This document shows, one piece after another, positions 20,098-30,797 of a stretch of DNA of 64,000 nucleotides. A program made the translations under genes and the position numbers. The DNA is from Daldinia sp. FL1419 (Eukaryota; Ascomycota; Sordariomycetes; Xylariales; Hypoxylaceae). Location of the stretch: contig MU623425.1 in the NCBI GenBank assembly GCA_025201765.1, positions 99,991-163,990 on the forward strand, written 5' to 3'. How positions within the stretch are numbered: the first letter of the stretch is position 1; each line of letters begins with the position of its first letter. Below the pieces are notes generated by a model. The model made no database searches. It worked only from the letters and a program-made list of their open reading frames with translations, and was not told the origin of the DNA.

Positions 20098-23000
20098 TCA
20101 AGCCGGGGCTTCGAATATGCGCTCGATACCCTTCCATTCTCCTTTGGCTCTCTCCTCCCAATAGCCCTCTTTTCCTAGCTTCAGCTTCCATAACTCTTCT
20201 CCATCGGGCGCTTCGGGTACCTGGACGAACCACCGCGGCTTATATTCTTCACCTTTCGTTTCGAGATCCTTTCGCCTTGCACGTTGAGCCTCCTCGAGTG
20301 TCACCTTCCACTCTTCGGCTTCCTCAAGCTTACCCTGTTCCGCAAGTCGCTGATCGGGACGCAGCCGAGTATCCGTAGGTGGAAGCCGGCCTTCCTCAAC
20401 AGGTGTGATTTCGTTGAGGGTAGCGCTGAACAACGTTAAACCATAAGTGTTCGGCGCGTTAGGAACAAGTTGGCCGGCCTTCCAAACCTCTTTGTTAGTT
20501 GCCTTGCCACCCTCCGTAACGCGAAGCGAGGTCGTCCAATTGCCTACGAGACCGGTTCCGGTTTGGCTTCCGTCAGCATCGCAGAATTGAGCTTCGACAT
20601 CTTCGCTCCGGCCGCCAAACATGCCCTTAGTTTTGAATTCAATATTTGCTTTTGCCCCTGTAGAGTCGTTGCATACAGTCATCGTCCCAACCGGCTCGAC
20701 ATATTTCTCGCCCATAACTACGTTTCTTAAGAACATAGTAGCGATGTTCCAAGAATAAAACTCATCGGTACCATCGGGGAGCCGCAGGGCCACGCGAACT
20801 CGTCCTTCAGTAGTCAGTTCAGCACTCTTACCCCAAAACTTCTGTGATGGCGCAGGGCTCTGCGTAAGTGACCAGGCCGCGGCGTCAGCATGCATCGCAA
20901 GGCGCAACGGACGATGTGTAACCTTCTCAACAATGAGCCTAAACCCTCCAGGGACTTCGCTATCGGTACGAAGAAGCTCGAAAGTTTCACCCAGAAGGGG
21001 ATTGAATGGTTTACGCATGGCACGCTCCTTTACACGGTTAACGCTAAGATGAGAGATGGCAAAAGCAGTGACGTAGATCATACGATCCTTTGGAGCCTTC
21101 TGCTGCGCAGCCTGGTCAAGGAGTTGAGCGTATTCTAGTTGTTCGGCCACACGTTGTAAGGTCGATATAGGTTCGTTGGACGAGACGGGCATACTGATCG
21201 TACTCAGATCTTTGCCAACATTTTTGCGGAAAAATGCGATTAAGCTGGGTGGCGGAACGGTAGCTGCGGGTATCGTTTTTCGACGGTCCACAGCAATGTC
21301 GACTGGTAATGGAGCCAGAGATTTGGGTCGCGCAGGGAAAAGGGCCGCGGCACCGCTGGCCCCCGTATTCCCTTCATTATCTTCCACGGACGATGTTGAA
21401 GATGAATCATCAATAGTGGCTTCGTCAGCTTCGGATTCGCGAGAATCCGCATCGCTCCCGCGACGGGCAATCATCATGACTTGTGTTTTACTCTCCGTTT
21501 CGCCGGCCTCGGCATCGAAAAACTCGTCATTGGATGCAGTGGATTCGAGGCTTCTCCTAGAGGTTGCGGAAGCGGGTACTGGTATCCGTCGCCTCTTGCT
21601 ATTGGAAAGCACTTTGGTAAACTCCGCGACAACCAAATCTAGATCGTTGAGGAGAGCGGCGCAGTGGTCGTGCGTATTTTGTTCCTCCTCACCGTGGCTA
21701 GATCCATTTGGCCTCAGTGCGGTTACCGAACCTGGTGTTGGAACGGCCAAGGCAGACGAAGCTGCTGGCGTCATCGACTCCGGCGCCAGAGGCGATGCAC
21801 CTTGCTTTCTTTTCCAGAACGGGCGCTTGTCCTGCGCTGCTGGGGTAAAGTAGCTATCACTACCCTCCGACAGAGCTGCTGGCGAAGCCGGCGATAAATG
21901 TGAGCTTTGAGGGCGTTGTGGTGGCTGTTTCTGTGCGGCCATATCCTTAACCAAGCGACGTAGAGCATCTCGCGTACCAACAATACGGCTAACCAATGTT
22001 TCAACTTGTTGCCATTCCCGATCCTCTTCTTGCTGGTTATTCGGAAGGCTAGCTTGCTTTGGGGTTGCTACGGTAAGATTTTCGCGAGAAGGCTCCTCAA
22101 GCGTCGGTTCGAGGCCCCTCGCGATCCGACTCGCCTTTTCTAAAGCGCGTGCCCATTCATTGAACTCCTTGGCGTTAGAAGCTTTTAGATGCCAAACCTC
22201 TGCTCCAGAGTCGATATTGATCTCTCTCCGTCCCTCGTCTGCAGCAATTGCAGCTAAACTTAGAGGAATCGCTCCTCTTAACGCAGACGAGTTTCGATTA
22301 TGATAATATGACATGGTGCAAGACGAATAATCCAGCGAGAAAAATCTACGGGCATAGCCCTGGCCCTTCTTTCTCCGCCTCTTCAGTAGAGTACCCGTGT
22401 ACGTACTTGACGTCGCCATCCCGTCACTACGAGCACCCATAGATTTTGCTCGTTGACGGCCAGCTGAGTGACTCTGTAGACTCTCGGTAGATTCGCCTGG
22501 CACGTCTCCTAAATGTGGGTTCGATTTACCGAGGCTCGTTCTGCTACTATTCGCGTATGGGCCAGATTGAAGATTTGGGAGGTGGTGTGCTCCTTGCGGC
22601 GGTGCACCTGTGGGATAGGTGAGAATAACGACGGTCGCTGTCTTGGACGTTTGCTTGGAAAAGGTATTGTCGAATATTAAGCCGAACATCCCCCCATTTC
22701 CCTTTAACACGTCGTATGTTCCCATGGATACTTTGTCGGCCTCGCATTTTCCATACCATCTTATGGGAATGAACCCCTTACTGGCCAATTGCTCTTGCGC
22801 TGTGCTGGAGTTATTCTTCGCAAAGCGACTACCTTTTCCATGACCATCGACATGTTCAAAATCGTTATTCGAGCCGTCCAACGTTGGGACTTGGGCCGCG
22901 CCGCCGGAACCGGGGTGCTTCACGAGACCAAAATTACTAAGAGGGCACATTCAAGTTAGTATTATGACGTTATTCGTTATTCGATATTCAGTATTGTAGA

Positions 23001-23217
23001 AGAGACCAGTGATTATACACTCACATCGACTTCTTATGCGGTTGGACACTCCATGATATAGTCTGACCTTCGTCGACCTTGACCCAGCGGACAATATAAG
23101 ACTACAAGAGCAGATATTAGCTGTCGGCGCTCGCAGGAATCTTCACGTCGCCGTCTCCAATAATAGGTCCAAGTAATATACCTTGCTGTGGATTTCCAGT
23201 TGCTCTATCCCTGCCAT
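20098..23217 (-). CDS. OSH3: Oxysterol-binding protein, Osh3-type (GOLD-PH-ORD), three exons
   Basis: Minus-strand exons 23217-23182, 23101-23025 and 22936-20098 give 983 residues. Exon 1 encodes MAGIEQLEIHSK and exon 2 SYIVRWVKVDEGQTISWSV, completing the GOLD-like N-terminus that continues INFGLVKHPG and WYGKCEADKV to about residue 145. A PH domain follows (about 217-308, YTGTLLKRRRKK to ALEKASR), then a long acidic linker with an FFAT-like EFFDAEA (one residue off consensus), and the lipid-transfer domain from LSTISMPV onward with KPFNPLLGETFEL. Yeast Osh3 acts at ER-plasma membrane contacts, binding PI4P and regulating Sac1. The OSBP fingerprint reads EKVTHRPL instead of EQVSHHPP. Introns are 23181-23102 and 23024-22937. 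Confidence 0.92.
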
Positions 23218-24865
23218 TTTGGAGGTCTCGGACGATCAATAGTAACTGGCGTACAAAATATGTTTTAGACCAATCGCAACATTTCCGACAATTATTGAAG
23301 AAAGTTGTCTCGAGTAAGAGAGAGGAAAAAGAAAAAAGATTGGTGTTATTTACGAGGAAGTAAAGTAGAAATACGTCTGCCTGTTGCTTTCTCTCATAAG
23401 CCAATATGATTAAATAAATGCGATTGGATGCGGCAGGATAGCTGCATCTAACTCAGCCACATCAACCTCGGAAGTACCCAGGAATTACGGAAGTTGTATA
23501 TCTGAGGAGGCACCCTAGAAGGAAAAAGAAAAAGCACGCTTTCTCACGATTCCTCGTATTTGGATAAGTTTTACGGTTGGCCGTCGAGAATTGCTTCTGT
23601 TAGATTTTCTGGATGAAAAAAGAAGGGAGAAAAAGGGGAATTGGCGATTCAGCTGTAAAATACCACAAGTATCCGTGTGAAGTGAAGTATTGGTACGAGC
23701 CACGGGACAGGCACCAATACGCTGCTGGACACGTCTGGTACTTGCGCTAGACAGTACTTAGTTAGCGTGGTGGATATGGTGGGCCAAATCCAGATATGTG
23801 GATAACTTGACCCGAAGATTGGATTGTGGCGCAAAACTACCACCTACCTAGGTTAGGTGTCTACCTAGCAGCCCTAGGTACCTTACCTAAGTGTTATTAA
23901 TAACTCATGCCCCTTTTTTTATATTATGTAGCTTCTACATAGTAGTCCTAGAAGCAAAAGCAAGCCGATATAAATCGACCAGTTTAACAGATGGTAAGTC
24001 TCGGACACCAGTGACGCCTCAAATAGCTCTTTAACTTCGTATATCTTGAGAAGAGCACGATATGGCATTTCTCTATACTCGCCTACCCAGGTAAGTATCC
24101 CGCCAAGACGACCAAAGTACCTTAGCTGCTTAGGTAGGGACTGGGGCTTGTATTCACGTACACACTCTCCATGACTCTACGTAGTCTCTTATCGCCATTA
24201 TATGACGGTAGCCATAGGATAGCCCCATAAATCGTATTTCCAATCACCCGTCTAATTAGACTGACTATAGCTTCATACTCTAACTGGTGCTTTTGACCTA
24301 CTTAATCATGAAGCCCGAGGATTACTTCCGTCAGAGTACCCTTGGTAGAAATCAGACATAGAGAAGCAGCTGTGAGTCTTAGGTGTCTTCCAAACTGAAG
24401 GAAGAATTTGTTCTGTGCCCACTTATTCCCTGACAGACCCCCGGGTTAGGTAGCCCGCATGTACTTTAAGGTGACAGGCTACGATTCTTCGCCTTCAACT
24501 CCAAGCCCTTCAAATTATTCAATGAAGCTAGTAATTTATAACCGAAGACGACACAGCACAGTTCGTCGCTTTATATAGGTATTAAGGTGGTATATCACCG
24601 GAATCGCGTTATACCTAACAACTCTTAGGTAGAGAACCGCAAGTCCGTTCAACCACAATTCCGCTGTTGAAGAACCACATGAAACTTAAGAAAACTAAAT
24701 AGCAGTTACGCCTATGAGCGATGAGTATTTTAAAAATGAATTTTCCTTCTCGATTCTTTGATAGGTAGTTAGCATAACATCCTCGCCTGCACAAGCACTA
24801 CTCTGAATAACCTAAACTTTTCTTGCGGACCTCTTGCAATAATACCTAGCATAGAATACGTAAAA
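23218..24865. other. Intergenic desert
   Basis: 1.65 kb. A dense cluster of CCTAGGTA/TACCTAGG palindromes sits at 23841-23894. No gene recognised; the long frames at 23117-23404 overlap OSH3 exon 1 on the same strand and are not credible. Confidence 0.5.
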
Positions 24866-25140
24866 ATGGGATACTGCTTTATCAGAGCGACGGCTCGTTA
24901 CTGCCGAAGATGCCGAAGATGGGGACGGAAACACGCATACGAAGTGCACGAAACCACGTGCCCATTCCGACTTGGGCGCGGGCCTTGTCCGGATAAGCCT
25001 TTACCAGTGCAAGACCAGAATATACAGACAGACCATTGCACCGCCTGTACAGGTAAGTTTCGTGGACGCTTTGTATTCTTACCCAGCCTAGAGTTTCAAC
25101 GATACACTAACACATATCCGCAATAGAATATTGGCAGTAA
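24866..25140 (+). CDS. Small cysteine-rich protein, family member D, two exons
   Basis: Exons 24866-25052 and 25127-25140 give 66 residues. Cys at 4, 13, 16, 32, 41, 58 and 61 with His at 28 give C-x8-C-x2-C-x11-H-x3-C-x8-C-x16-C-x2-C, the same spacing as members E and F. TTCP and GPC resemble the other copies. The intron 25053-25126 has GTAAGT, a CACTAAC branch site and AATAG; splicing replaces a longer read-through tail with EYWQ directly after the last C-x2-C, so the protein ends where its relatives do. A spliced intron is good evidence that this is an expressed gene. Only member on the plus strand. Confidence 0.75.
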
Positions 25141-25859
25141 GAAAATAGCTTTAATAATCCTCGAATGCCTTCTTTGACGATACTGGCAAGTATTTCGGGC
25201 ATTCGATCGGTTTCGGAGCTTTCGACCGCTACGGAATGAAGTTGTGAAAGCGTTCCTAAAGGGGTAGATATCCAGGAGGCATTATTCGTAGTTCCTTCGT
25301 GAAGATAGGTAATCCTGAGCCGCTAATTCCGTAGTTATCACTTAGTATTTATTGACTGGGAGGCCAGTAATACTAATATCTTTATAACTGTACCTAAATC
25401 ATACTACTAGCATAAATACCGGTGTCCATAAGGGTGCGTGTGGGCGTGTATGCTCAGCCTATGTTTACCGATCTAGGTACCTACTTACCTAAGGTATACA
25501 CAGATTAAACATCTCTTTTACGCCGTGCCTCTAATAAGCTCACCTTTTAGATGTCTAAGCATTTCATGACCCACCAATATTTGTGATTGTGTACCGAATA
25601 CATGAAGAGGATATAGGGGCCAGATATAAGATATCTGTATCAAAGACCACGTTATGTATGTACACATCCGTAATCCCAACAGAGATTATGGTTCCTTGCG
25701 AAATAAAGAAACTTGTTCTACATGTCCATTGTGGTGCCTCGTAGCAAATCGCTTCATTGCCTTTACTCCGTATTTTGATAACTGCTTTTCTTGCCAATGA
25801 TCCCTATGTGATAAAGAGCTTTCTAAGGAATCTACTCCCATTTCTAGGCCTCTACCATG
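25141..25859. other. Intergenic, no gene seen
   Basis: Spacer between gene D and the membrane protein. Contains a TAGGTACCTACTTACCTAAGG motif at about 25474-25494. The 25564-25797 frame has no ATG and no family resemblance. Confidence 0.5.
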
Positions 25860-26891
25860 TCACCCTTCCGGCTCCCTCTTCTCCGAAATAGAGCCCGATC
25901 TCCGACCCAGCGGAGTCTCTAACCTAGTCCTTTCTACCGGTTCCGTACTAGCCTCCCTTTTCTCAACGCTCTCTGTATCTGGCAGATCTTGCAATTTCCA
26001 TGGATACGGCGTATCCTCGGACATTGGTGACGGTGGCAAATCTAAGATTTCGTACCGGTCTCGACTATGCGAAGACGACGAGAGCGAAGAAACGACTGAA
26101 TTCCCCCGTTCTAGCGCCGCCGGTGAGAGAGGGGTTTCCTCCGGGCGCGCGGAGGTAGTGCTCGCAGCGTCTTCTTCCGACTGTCGATTCGGCTCTTCAA
26201 GCTTCCCGTATGCCGCCATCTGCGGTTGGTACGTCTCCTGCTGTTCCTGATTCTTCCTTTCCCGCGACTTGCGGTATCGTCCTACTATCCAGATCGGGAT
26301 AAATACACCCGTAGCTACAGCGCCAGCCCGGCCTAAAGCACGTATGTAACTTAGGTCTTTGCTTCCCGTTTCCTTTTTTCTCCGTCGCTCCCTCGCGCAG
26401 AATGCGGCTAACGATGCGAGGAACACGAGTATTATCAGTCCAACGACAACAATTACGGGAACAGCCCAGATGGGGAATTGACGGCTCGGGCTTCCGTTAC
26501 CCGATGACATGTTTTGTATGTCTATGCTTGCACTGTCCGACGGGGCGTTCTGTGAGCTTAAACTTAGGCTGGTTAATAGCAAGCTAGATATACTTGGACT
26601 TGCTGTAGAAGTCGTAAGGGAAGACACTGGCGATGTGCATATAATACATTTTGAGGGTGGAGGTGAATTTGGAAGATTTGTTGGAGTCCCGTGAGTAATA
26701 GATGTAGCTTCGTTGGCCGCTGTGTTAGTCGGAGTTTGGGAACCGTCGTGATTGCCATCGGGTGATACTAAAGTAGGAGGTTTTAACGTCCTGGGATATT
26801 TTTTCGTTTTCGTTTGCGTGCTATCGTCTCTTGGGTTATAGGAGAAATCGCAAGCGGTTCGATGCTTAAGAAAGGCGATTAGTTTAGCCAT
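25860..26891 (-). CDS. Ser/Thr-rich single-pass membrane protein
   Basis: 343 residues from the ATG at 26891. The first 135 residues are Thr/Ser/Pro rich with a few Cys. A strong transmembrane helix follows (FPIWAVPVIVVVGLIILVFL, about 139-158), then a basic stop-transfer cluster RERRRKK. A second weaker hydrophobic stretch (AVATGVFIPIWIV, about 191-203) is followed by RYRKSRERK. The C-terminal ~120 residues are acidic and Ser/Pro rich. This layout is that of fungal plasma-membrane proteins with a glycosylated exposed stem and a cytosolic tail. No typical signal peptide at the start, so the annotated N-terminus may be incomplete or the protein may have a reverse signal anchor. Family not recognised. 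Confidence 0.65.
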   Translation of the reverse strand: MAKLIAFLKHRTACDFSYNPRDDSTQTKTKKYPRTLKPPTLVSPDGNHDGSQTPTNTAANEATSITHGTPTNLPNSPPPSKCIICTSPVSSLTTSTASPSISSLLLTSLSLSSQNAPSDSASIDIQNMSSGNGSPSRQFPIWAVPVIVVVGLIILVFLASLAAFCARERRRKKETGSKDLSYIRALGRAGAVATGVFIPIWIVGRYRKSRERKNQEQQETYQPQMAAYGKLEEPNRQSEEDAASTTSARPEETPLSPAALERGNSVVSSLSSSSHSRDRYEILDLPPSPMSEDTPYPWKLQDLPDTESVEKREASTEPVERTRLETPLGRRSGSISEKREPEG

Positions 26892-28790
26892 GGTACTCTA
26901 AGGCCCGAGAGTGCTCTTCCACTTGACATTTAGCGATTTACAACTAGGCGGGCTATCTAGGTAGATTAGTAGATGGTAGATCTTAGATATACCGCCAGAA
27001 GAAGAGGAAGAGGAAAATTACAGAATTTTCTTCTTGAATGAGATCGGGGAATTAGCCTATCTATTCCCAAAGTACGTGGCACAAGTTACGGAAATATGAC
27101 ATCTCTACGTATCAATGTCTGACAGGGCTGGGGCGCAGTTGATGGCCAGACTATTTGTAGCAGTCTATAATGTGCACATTAGCGTCAACTAGAATAAATG
27201 CTGCCAAAGTGAAACTATAGGGCTACAGTCTGAGATCCATGTGTTCCTATACGTTGGAACGGGACTTCGAATTGTCGTATGAGCTCGACCCCATGGGTCG
27301 TGCCACCACCCATTTGATAAATATTTCCAAAGACACCAGCAAAACGATTGGCGTACTTGAAATCAATGTCTGTTTGTAGGACTTGTGCAGCTAGCTGAGG
27401 GGGGAAATTCGGATATGCATGGGGCGGTTGGGGGCGCCAGATCTTCAACATTCAAAGAGGAAAATCCTTCAACGCTACTATATTACTTTGCAGGCCAAAA
27501 ATCTAGGTATTGATCTTCAAATTTTATTTTTATATGTCACTTCGTTCTATAGGTTCTTTGTACTCGTATTTCTGAGTTAGTGTAGTTACTATTGTAATTC
27601 AATCGCTTTTTGCCATTCAAAACCTAGGGTCTTAAAAGCGTGATGAGACATAACGAGTCGGCGCAGGGAAATATATGAATTAGTACTACACTACCTAAGT
27701 AGGTACTTACGTAGGCTGTTCGTTGTCAACCTGATTCGGCCAGGCCATTCAAGATCTGAGACTGTTTGTTATTTCATCTCCGGCGAGGATTCAAGCCACC
27801 AATATTCCAATAATATTCCAACAAGCACCGCTATTGGAGTGGGGGCCATGGGAGCTTATACTACCACCACTTCAAATATAATGTGGCGTCCAAATACATA
27901 GTAACCTATTGCGACAGCTTACGGGGCGAAGTTCATCCTTCAATGCATCCCAATAACGTACGACGGCTCCGGCCAAATAGGTAAAGATATTGGTGAGCAA
28001 GAACTGGTAAGTAGGTACCTAGGTAAGCGCCCAGATGTCCAATTTTTAATCACGTATAAGTGCAAGTCTACCTCGCCATATATAACCTTCATACACAAGC
28101 GGCATGGACGATAAGATTACCTATATATTCTGTCTATTCGACATGTCACCGGGGAATATCAACATTACACCACAGCCTAGCCACCGTACAGGAAATTTAT
28201 AAATGCTGAACTGGATCGCCGAGACAATCCTGTGTTACTACCTTTATGTATCGAAGCAAATAATATACCTATATTACTACAATGACCAAGTTCACGTAGT
28301 AAGTAAGTACTCATCCATCTTAAGTGATTTCGGATACCCGTGATTTAGAATAATATGCATACCTAGGTACCTAGGTAGAGAGGCGCAGAGCGCCCCTTAT
28401 ATACCTACTCGATATACCCTTGTATCTCCCCTATACCCACTTATCCCTTTACACGCATTATCATGGAAGACTTGGTCGTTTATTAAAAGAAGTAGCTTCT
28501 TAATACGTCGTCATTAAAAATCAGATAACATTCACTCTGCATGAGATTTTATTGAACGGCACTTATTCCCTAACACGACCCAACAATGGGGATGAGACAA
28601 ATTTCTATTAAGGACTAATAACTAATAAATTATGGTTATAAAACTACTATCAGATGCCCACAAGGCCTAACGACTCGAGGTATTCTCAAAAATAAATAGA
28701 ACTCCCATTTTTCTTTTTCAAACATCTCGCCTCCTAAGCACGCTTTTACAGCTTCATTATCGGCGAGTATGAGTTTCAAATGAGAGCTTA
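26892..28790. other. Intergenic desert with a possible gene fragment
   Basis: 1.9 kb. A minus-strand frame at 27215-27451 (78 residues, ATG at 27451) has plausible protein-like composition (e.g. FAGVFGNIYQMGGGTTHGVE) but I cannot assign it; it may be a relic. TACCTAGGTA palindromes lie at about 28010-28027 and 28361-28378. Nothing else seen. Confidence 0.4.
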
Positions 28791-28982
28791 TTATTCGGCA
28801 CAGCTTTCACATATTCTATCGCGAGTTTGAAGAGATTCTCTCGGGAGGGGTGCAGTACGACAGTTTCCAGTTCCTAAATGTTTTGGGCAGTTAGTCGCGT
28901 GAACGTCGTATGAAGTCACTGCTTGGTGCGAGCCACATTTGTAGCAGATGGAGCTGACAATTCGGGTGTAACAGCTAGGCAT
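28791..28982 (-). CDS. Small cysteine-rich protein, family member E
   Basis: 63 residues from the ATG at 28982, no intron. Cys at 4, 13, 16, 32, 41, 58 and 61 with His at 28: identical positions to member D. VHATNCP and the following LG..G.C also resemble D (VHETTCP), so D and E appear to be the closest pair despite opposite strands. The protein ends two residues after the last C-x2-C. Eight ligands suggest two zinc sites (inference). Not a named domain as far as I know. A (GTTGAT)n repeat lies 69 nt upstream of its start. Confidence 0.72.
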   Translation of the reverse strand: MPSCYTRIVSSICYKCGSHQAVTSYDVHATNCPKHLGTGNCRTAPLPRESLQTRDRICESCAE

Positions 28983-30198
28983 GTTGACAATTTGTGTTAT
29001 GAGGTCGTACTGGGGGTTTACTAAGACTTATTGGGATTGTGGAATCAGGTGTTGATAGTGTTGATGTTGATGTTGATGATACCTAAGTCTGGATGGATGT
29101 TGTTATGCCTGAGAAAAATAAAATAAAAATTCCTTCTATCAACATGAGTTATATGGTAGGCTTCTCGGATTATAGCATGAATAGCGGCGTTACTAGGTAT
29201 ACAAAAATAGTATTACGACACAAATGATCGTAATGTCGAAGCACAAATGGATTGTAATGGGACGGACTCTGAAGTTAGGACACAATTTCTTTGTCTCTCG
29301 AGAAACTTTACTAGTTAAATCAAATTTCGTGGTTTACGTATGATGTTTTTCTGACTGAGATAAAGCATCTGTAATGTCTAATAGATGGCTACCTAGGCAA
29401 GTAAGACAAGTGCATTGTAACAAGCTAGAAGGCTTTGCTGGTCTAGTCTCTAAATTATCAGCTACCTTAATCTCGACACTATTACAAAGCCGTCGACGCT
29501 ACGATACTGACTAAAAAATATAGAAATAGCTTCTTGCTCCGAAAGTAAGTCCAAACCGAGGAGGCCGAAGAACAATGTGACCGACTAGAAACCTAGCCCT
29601 TCTGTATGCGCTAATGGGGATTTTGTTATAGGTAGATGTCTTATTTAGGATAGTTACCTAGGTACTCATAGTAAGATTGTGGAACGCCTTATGTCGGGTG
29701 ATGCTATATCGCAACGCTCGTTAGAGGATTTAATCAAGGCGTCCCTGTAGGTTAAGGAAGTAGATACATCGTTACCAAGGTGCCTACCTAGTACTAGAAA
29801 GATAGATAATTTATAACCAACTATACATCAACCGGTTATACCCGTCTTTGCTACCAACAATAGCTACTCCTACCCCTATTCAAGTCATGGAAAGCTAATA
29901 TTTATATGGATACTTAGTTTTATTACTTGGCTAAGAAATACTAACAGTTATCAGAAGCTGGTAAACAGGTAAATGTTCTAAATAGTTCGCAGAAATAAGA
30001 TAGACCCTTGCGTTGCCACATCTTCTTAAAGGCCTATCTCCCCAAGAAAAAAAGCTTATGAGTGTGTTCTTAATAATAACGCATCTCAAGGCTCAAGCGC
30101 TAGGTAAAATCTCATCAATCTTTGGGGTATATAGGGGAGGTTTTTCCTGTTACGCACGACATAAGGGACTAGCAGCACGTACCCCTATCTTAATGTGG
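28983..30198. other. Intergenic with (GTTGAT)n microsatellite at 29051-29080
   Basis: Spacer between members E and F. The microsatellite has four GTTGAT units (three contiguous) and lies upstream of gene E. The remaining ~1.1 kb is AT-rich with ACCTAGG motifs near 29390 and 29656. No other gene seen. Confidence 0.55.
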
Positions 30199-30414
30199 TC
30201 ATGCTCTAGATGTCCCGCCGGCATTCCTAGCCTTGCACCTCTCGCATTCGAGATCCCGATCATAGTACCTTTTCGTCGGGAACGGTCTTGAGCCGCAGAG
30301 CTTACTGTCCGTTTTACCAGGACAGTTGAGGTAATGTATCTCAGTCTTTTTCTTATCTATGATGCTGGCGCAGCTTTTGCAGATAGTGTACAAGACCACT
30401 GTATTGCAACTCAT
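30199..30414 (-). CDS. Small cysteine-rich protein, family member F
   Basis: 71 residues from the ATG at 30414. Cys at 3, 12, 15, 31, 40, 57 and 60 with His at 27: same spacing as D and E, shifted by one residue because the N-terminus is one shorter. HYLNCP matches the H-x3-C-P block of B, D and E. The tail after the last C-x2-C is KARNAGGTSRA. I chose this ATG because the frame upstream has only a GTG and because the MxxC or MxC start is common to the family. No signal peptide. Lies next to the PKS remnant. Confidence 0.72.
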   Translation of the reverse strand: MSCNTVVLYTICKSCASIIDKKKTEIHYLNCPGKTDSKLCGSRPFPTKRYYDRDLECERCKARNAGGTSRA

Positions 30415-30797
30415 GTTAATGATCTGCACTGCGTTTCTGTTGTACTGGGGCGTATAGAGGATTGCTGGGGGCTTGCAAAGTGGCGTTTAGACTAGAAAGA
30501 ATGTGTTATTAGGAGTATATAGAAAGCTGGAGAGATTGGGAGAAAAAAGCTCGCTGTTTGCAAGAAGTACCTATATATATATTTCTCCTCCGTTGGTTGT
30601 ATGGGAAGCTTTAGAGTTAAGACACGACATAAAATAGTTACACCTACACGTGTGTAGTAGTTACGCTTCCACATCCATAGCAAACAAGTTTAGGGTAATT
30701 AAGTTCACACGTCAATAATAGTCATGGAGACTTCTCCTTGGAGGTGATCTGTAGGTACCTAGGTAGGTATCTATATCTATTAAGGTACTTACTACCC
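30415..30797. other. Short intergenic spacer
   Basis: Contains a TAGGTACCTAGGTAGGTATC palindromic motif at about 30752-30771. No gene seen. Confidence 0.5.

Noticed and set aside
22937..22950. OSH3 start at the ATG at 22950
   Set aside because: The four codons before the splice acceptor are intron sequence; the conserved N-terminus is in two further exons ending at 23217.
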